Position numbers and translations under genes: made by a program
Notes under the pieces: model-generated
What the model was told of the DNA's origin: nothing
What the model saw: only the letters and a program-made list of their open reading frames with translations
Databases searched by the model: none
DNA from: VXYL01 sp964348085
Lineage (GTDB): Bacteria > Pseudomonadota > Gammaproteobacteria > Pseudomonadales > Azotimanducaceae
Assembly (NCBI GenBank): GCA_964348085.1
Contig: CAYGBI010000111.1
Coordinates: forward strand, 1-7,656
DNA: 7,656 nucleotides
Reading direction: 5' to 3'
In this document: one piece after another, positions 6,786 through 7,656 of the stretch
Numbering within the stretch: position 1 is the stretch's first letter
Layout of the letters: the number at the start of each line of letters is the position of its first letter

Positions 6786-6843
6786 GCCACGAAGGCCGAT
6801 TTGGCTGAAGCAAAGTCGGTGCCGTAGGCAACGGGTTCGTGGC
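6786..6843. repeat. 8-base inverted repeat enclosing a 42-base structured loop
   Basis: GCCACGAA (6786-6793) and TTCGTGGC (6836-6843) are perfect complements. The enclosed stretch holds smaller foldable pairs, GCC/GGC (6795-6797 with 6803-6805) and TGCC/GGCA around 6820-6830. Its place between two converging genes suggests a transcript end or an interspersed repeat; no mobility or family is shown. Confidence 0.4.
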
Positions 6844-6854
6844 GTAACGCCTCG

Positions 6855-7295
6855 TCAGTCGCCGAGCTTCACGACGTCACCAACGGCAATGCTGCCGTCC
6901 GCGGCCACGCGACAGGTCACGCCACCACGCCAGTCGGGAGTAAGCGCCTCCCGCAAACCTGTCGCCTGCTCTTCCATGCGACTGCACGGGTCGGTTTCGT
7001 CGGTGATGACTAGCGCCAAGTCGCCAATGTGGAGCGTTTGGCCCACTTCCTCCGTCAACCGCACGCCTTCGATCAGGATATTGGCGCGTCGTGTCGTCCA
7101 AGGCAATTCGCAGCCAAGCTCCGCGCACGCCGCATCCCAACTCTCCTTAGCCAGCACGGTCACTTGCCGGTTGCGCAACTTGCCACGGGCGTCGCCTTCA
7201 ACGCCCGCCGCGACACTGACTTTCGCCGTCTTGAGAACTTCCATCGGCGCACGCGTGGCTGAACGCCGGGCGATGGCCAACACTCTACCGGGCAT
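6855..7295 (-). CDS. MOSC domain-containing protein (146 aa)
   Basis: This is a small stand-alone MOSC protein (molybdenum cofactor sulfurase C-terminal domain), a beta-barrel family thought to handle sulfur or molybdenum cofactor and, in YiiM/YuaD-type members, to act in molybdoenzyme-type reductions. Visible family features are the N-terminal RRSATRAPMEVL (10-21), GVEGDARGKLRNRQVTVL (31-48), RRANILIEGVRL (69-80), the conserved cysteine in TDPCSRME (101-108; C104, the residue that binds sulfur or Mo-cofactor in MOSC proteins), and DWRGGVTCRV plus GSIAVGD (121-130, 134-140). It is a full-length minimal domain. ATG 7293-7295 is chosen over an upstream in-frame extension because it has a strong ribosome binding site and starts right at the domain (MPGRVLAIARR). 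It is not next to Mo-cofactor genes in this window. Confidence 0.93.
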   Translation of the reverse strand: MPGRVLAIARRSATRAPMEVLKTAKVSVAAGVEGDARGKLRNRQVTVLAKESWDAACAELGCELPWTTRRANILIEGVRLTEEVGQTLHIGDLALVITDETDPCSRMEEQATGLREALTPDWRGGVTCRVAADGSIAVGDVVKLGD

Positions 7296-7302
7296 CTTGG
7301 CT

Positions 7303-7308
7303 CTCCTT
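7303..7308 (-). promoter_or_regulatory. Ribosome binding site of the MOSC gene
   Basis: AAGGAG on the minus strand lies seven bases before the ATG at 7293-7295. It is the best ribosome binding site in the window and shows that the in-frame extension running back through the repeat array is not the translated start. Confidence 0.8.
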
Positions 7309-7371
7309 GAAGTCGATTCCGCCCAGCATGTTCGGCGCTCTCGGGCGCGAAGGCAAGCCGCTTCGCGACGA

Positions 7372-7492
7372 GGACACCCACCGCAGACGAGATAAGGACA
7401 CCCACCGCCAGAGTAGCGAGAGGACACCCACCGCAACCGACGCAGACCGACATAAGAGACCGATGCGAGGGACGCCCACGGCCACATTTGGC
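7372..7492. repeat. Degenerate array of a 13-base repeat, GGACACCCACCGC
   Basis: Three identical copies of GGACACCCACCGC lie at 7372-7384, 7396-7408 and 7422-7434, and a fourth with two changes (GGACGCCCACGGC) at 7480-7492. Start-to-start spacing is 24, 26 and 58 bases. The linkers differ in sequence but share short purine-rich stretches before the core (such as GAGATAA, GCGAGA, GCGAG). On the minus strand the core is GCGGTGGGTGTCC. The array sits 77 to 197 bases upstream of the MOSC start, so it is either in that gene's leader or control region or is an inert interspersed repeat. The spacers are too short and irregular for CRISPR. Function unknown. Confidence 0.8.
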
Positions 7493-7656
7493 AATCCGCT
7501 GCGGTCCTTGCTCTCAGCGTGATCTCCGCGAACCGACCTGCCGTGAGTCCGGCCGTGGCCGGCGGAGCGGGGGCGCCCGCGCGACGCCGTGCGGCGGGGC
7601 GCGGGCGGGGGAAGCGACGGGCGCGCGCGTCGCCCGTCGGAGCGAACTCAGGCGGT
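7493..7656. other. Gene-free, extremely GC-rich stretch with two hairpins, right edge
   Basis: From 7296 to the edge I see no convincing gene; beyond the MOSC leader and the repeat array, this part is marked by very high GC, especially 7549-7640. A short stem, CCGGC/GCCGG, spans 7549-7562 (6-base palindromic arms around GT). A stronger one pairs CGACGGGCG (7615-7623) with CGCCCGTCG (7631-7639), nine perfect base pairs and a 7-base loop. It may be the transcript end of a minus-strand gene lying beyond the right edge, though no T-tract follows. Open frames here come from lack of stop codons in GC-rich DNA. Confidence 0.45.

Noticed and set aside
7328..7356. Sigma-70-like promoter for the MOSC gene (TTGCCT, 17 bases, GAACAT on the minus strand)
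   Set aside because: The -10 matches only three of six consensus bases; not enough to annotate.
7296..7487. 64-residue N-terminal extension of the MOSC protein, with repeated RWVS peptides
   Set aside because: It is the translation of the 13-base repeat array; the MOSC domain begins at the ATG at 7295, which has a strong ribosome binding site.
7372..7492. Possible CRISPR array
   Set aside because: Repeats are 13 bases, spacers 11-45 bases and irregular, and no cas gene is present.
7307..7522. Plus-strand frame with repeated DTHR peptides
   Set aside because: The peptide repeats just reflect the DNA repeat array; there is no family, no ribosome binding site, and the frame reads across the MOSC leader.

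Overview
The window looks like a piece of chromosome from a GC-rich (clearly above 55% by eye), Gram-negative, proteobacterium-like organism. The evidence is a split three-gene proton-translocating transhydrogenase of the Rhodospirillum type, a Sec-exported beta-rich protein that resembles an outer-membrane barrel, GTG and TTG starts, and a set of small families common in proteobacterial genomes. I cannot fix the class from sequence alone; an uncultured gamma- or alphaproteobacterium is a guess. There is no phage, transposase, integrase, CRISPR, tRNA or rRNA signal.

Layout. Everything from 1 to 5625 is on the minus strand. Read in the direction of transcription it runs: pntAa (5625-4492), pntAb (4447-4136), pntB (4125-2758), a DUF385/FDOR-type nitroreductase-like protein (2752-2300), a doubtful 61-residue ORF (2296-2111), an MFS_3-type exporter (2054-819), a KTSC-domain mini-protein (748-527), and a DUF1993 protein cut by the left edge (437-1). 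The first four genes are tightly spaced (gaps of 44, 10 and 5 bases) and are probably one operon. PntAa-PntAb-PntB form a membrane machine that uses the proton gradient to drive NADH to NADPH, and the FDOR-like protein sits directly behind pntB. The genes further downstream are more loosely spaced and need not belong to the same unit.

A divergent intergenic region of about 210 bases (5626-5836) separates pntAa from a plus-strand gene (5837-6760) for an exported, beta-strand-rich protein of no recognised function, with only a pattern resemblance to DUF6268-type outer-membrane barrels. It converges on a minus-strand MOSC-domain gene (7295-6855), and the 94 bases between them hold two inverted repeats. 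The right end (7296-7656) has no convincing gene. It holds the MOSC ribosome binding site, a short degenerate array of a 13-base G-rich/C-rich repeat (four copies, 7372-7492), and an extremely GC-rich patch with two perfect hairpins.

I do not see a new multi-gene system here. The most useful leads are the 13-base repeat array upstream of the MOSC gene, a tandem duplication in the pntAa-pntAb spacer, the pnt-FDOR gene pairing, and the unassigned exported beta-rich protein.
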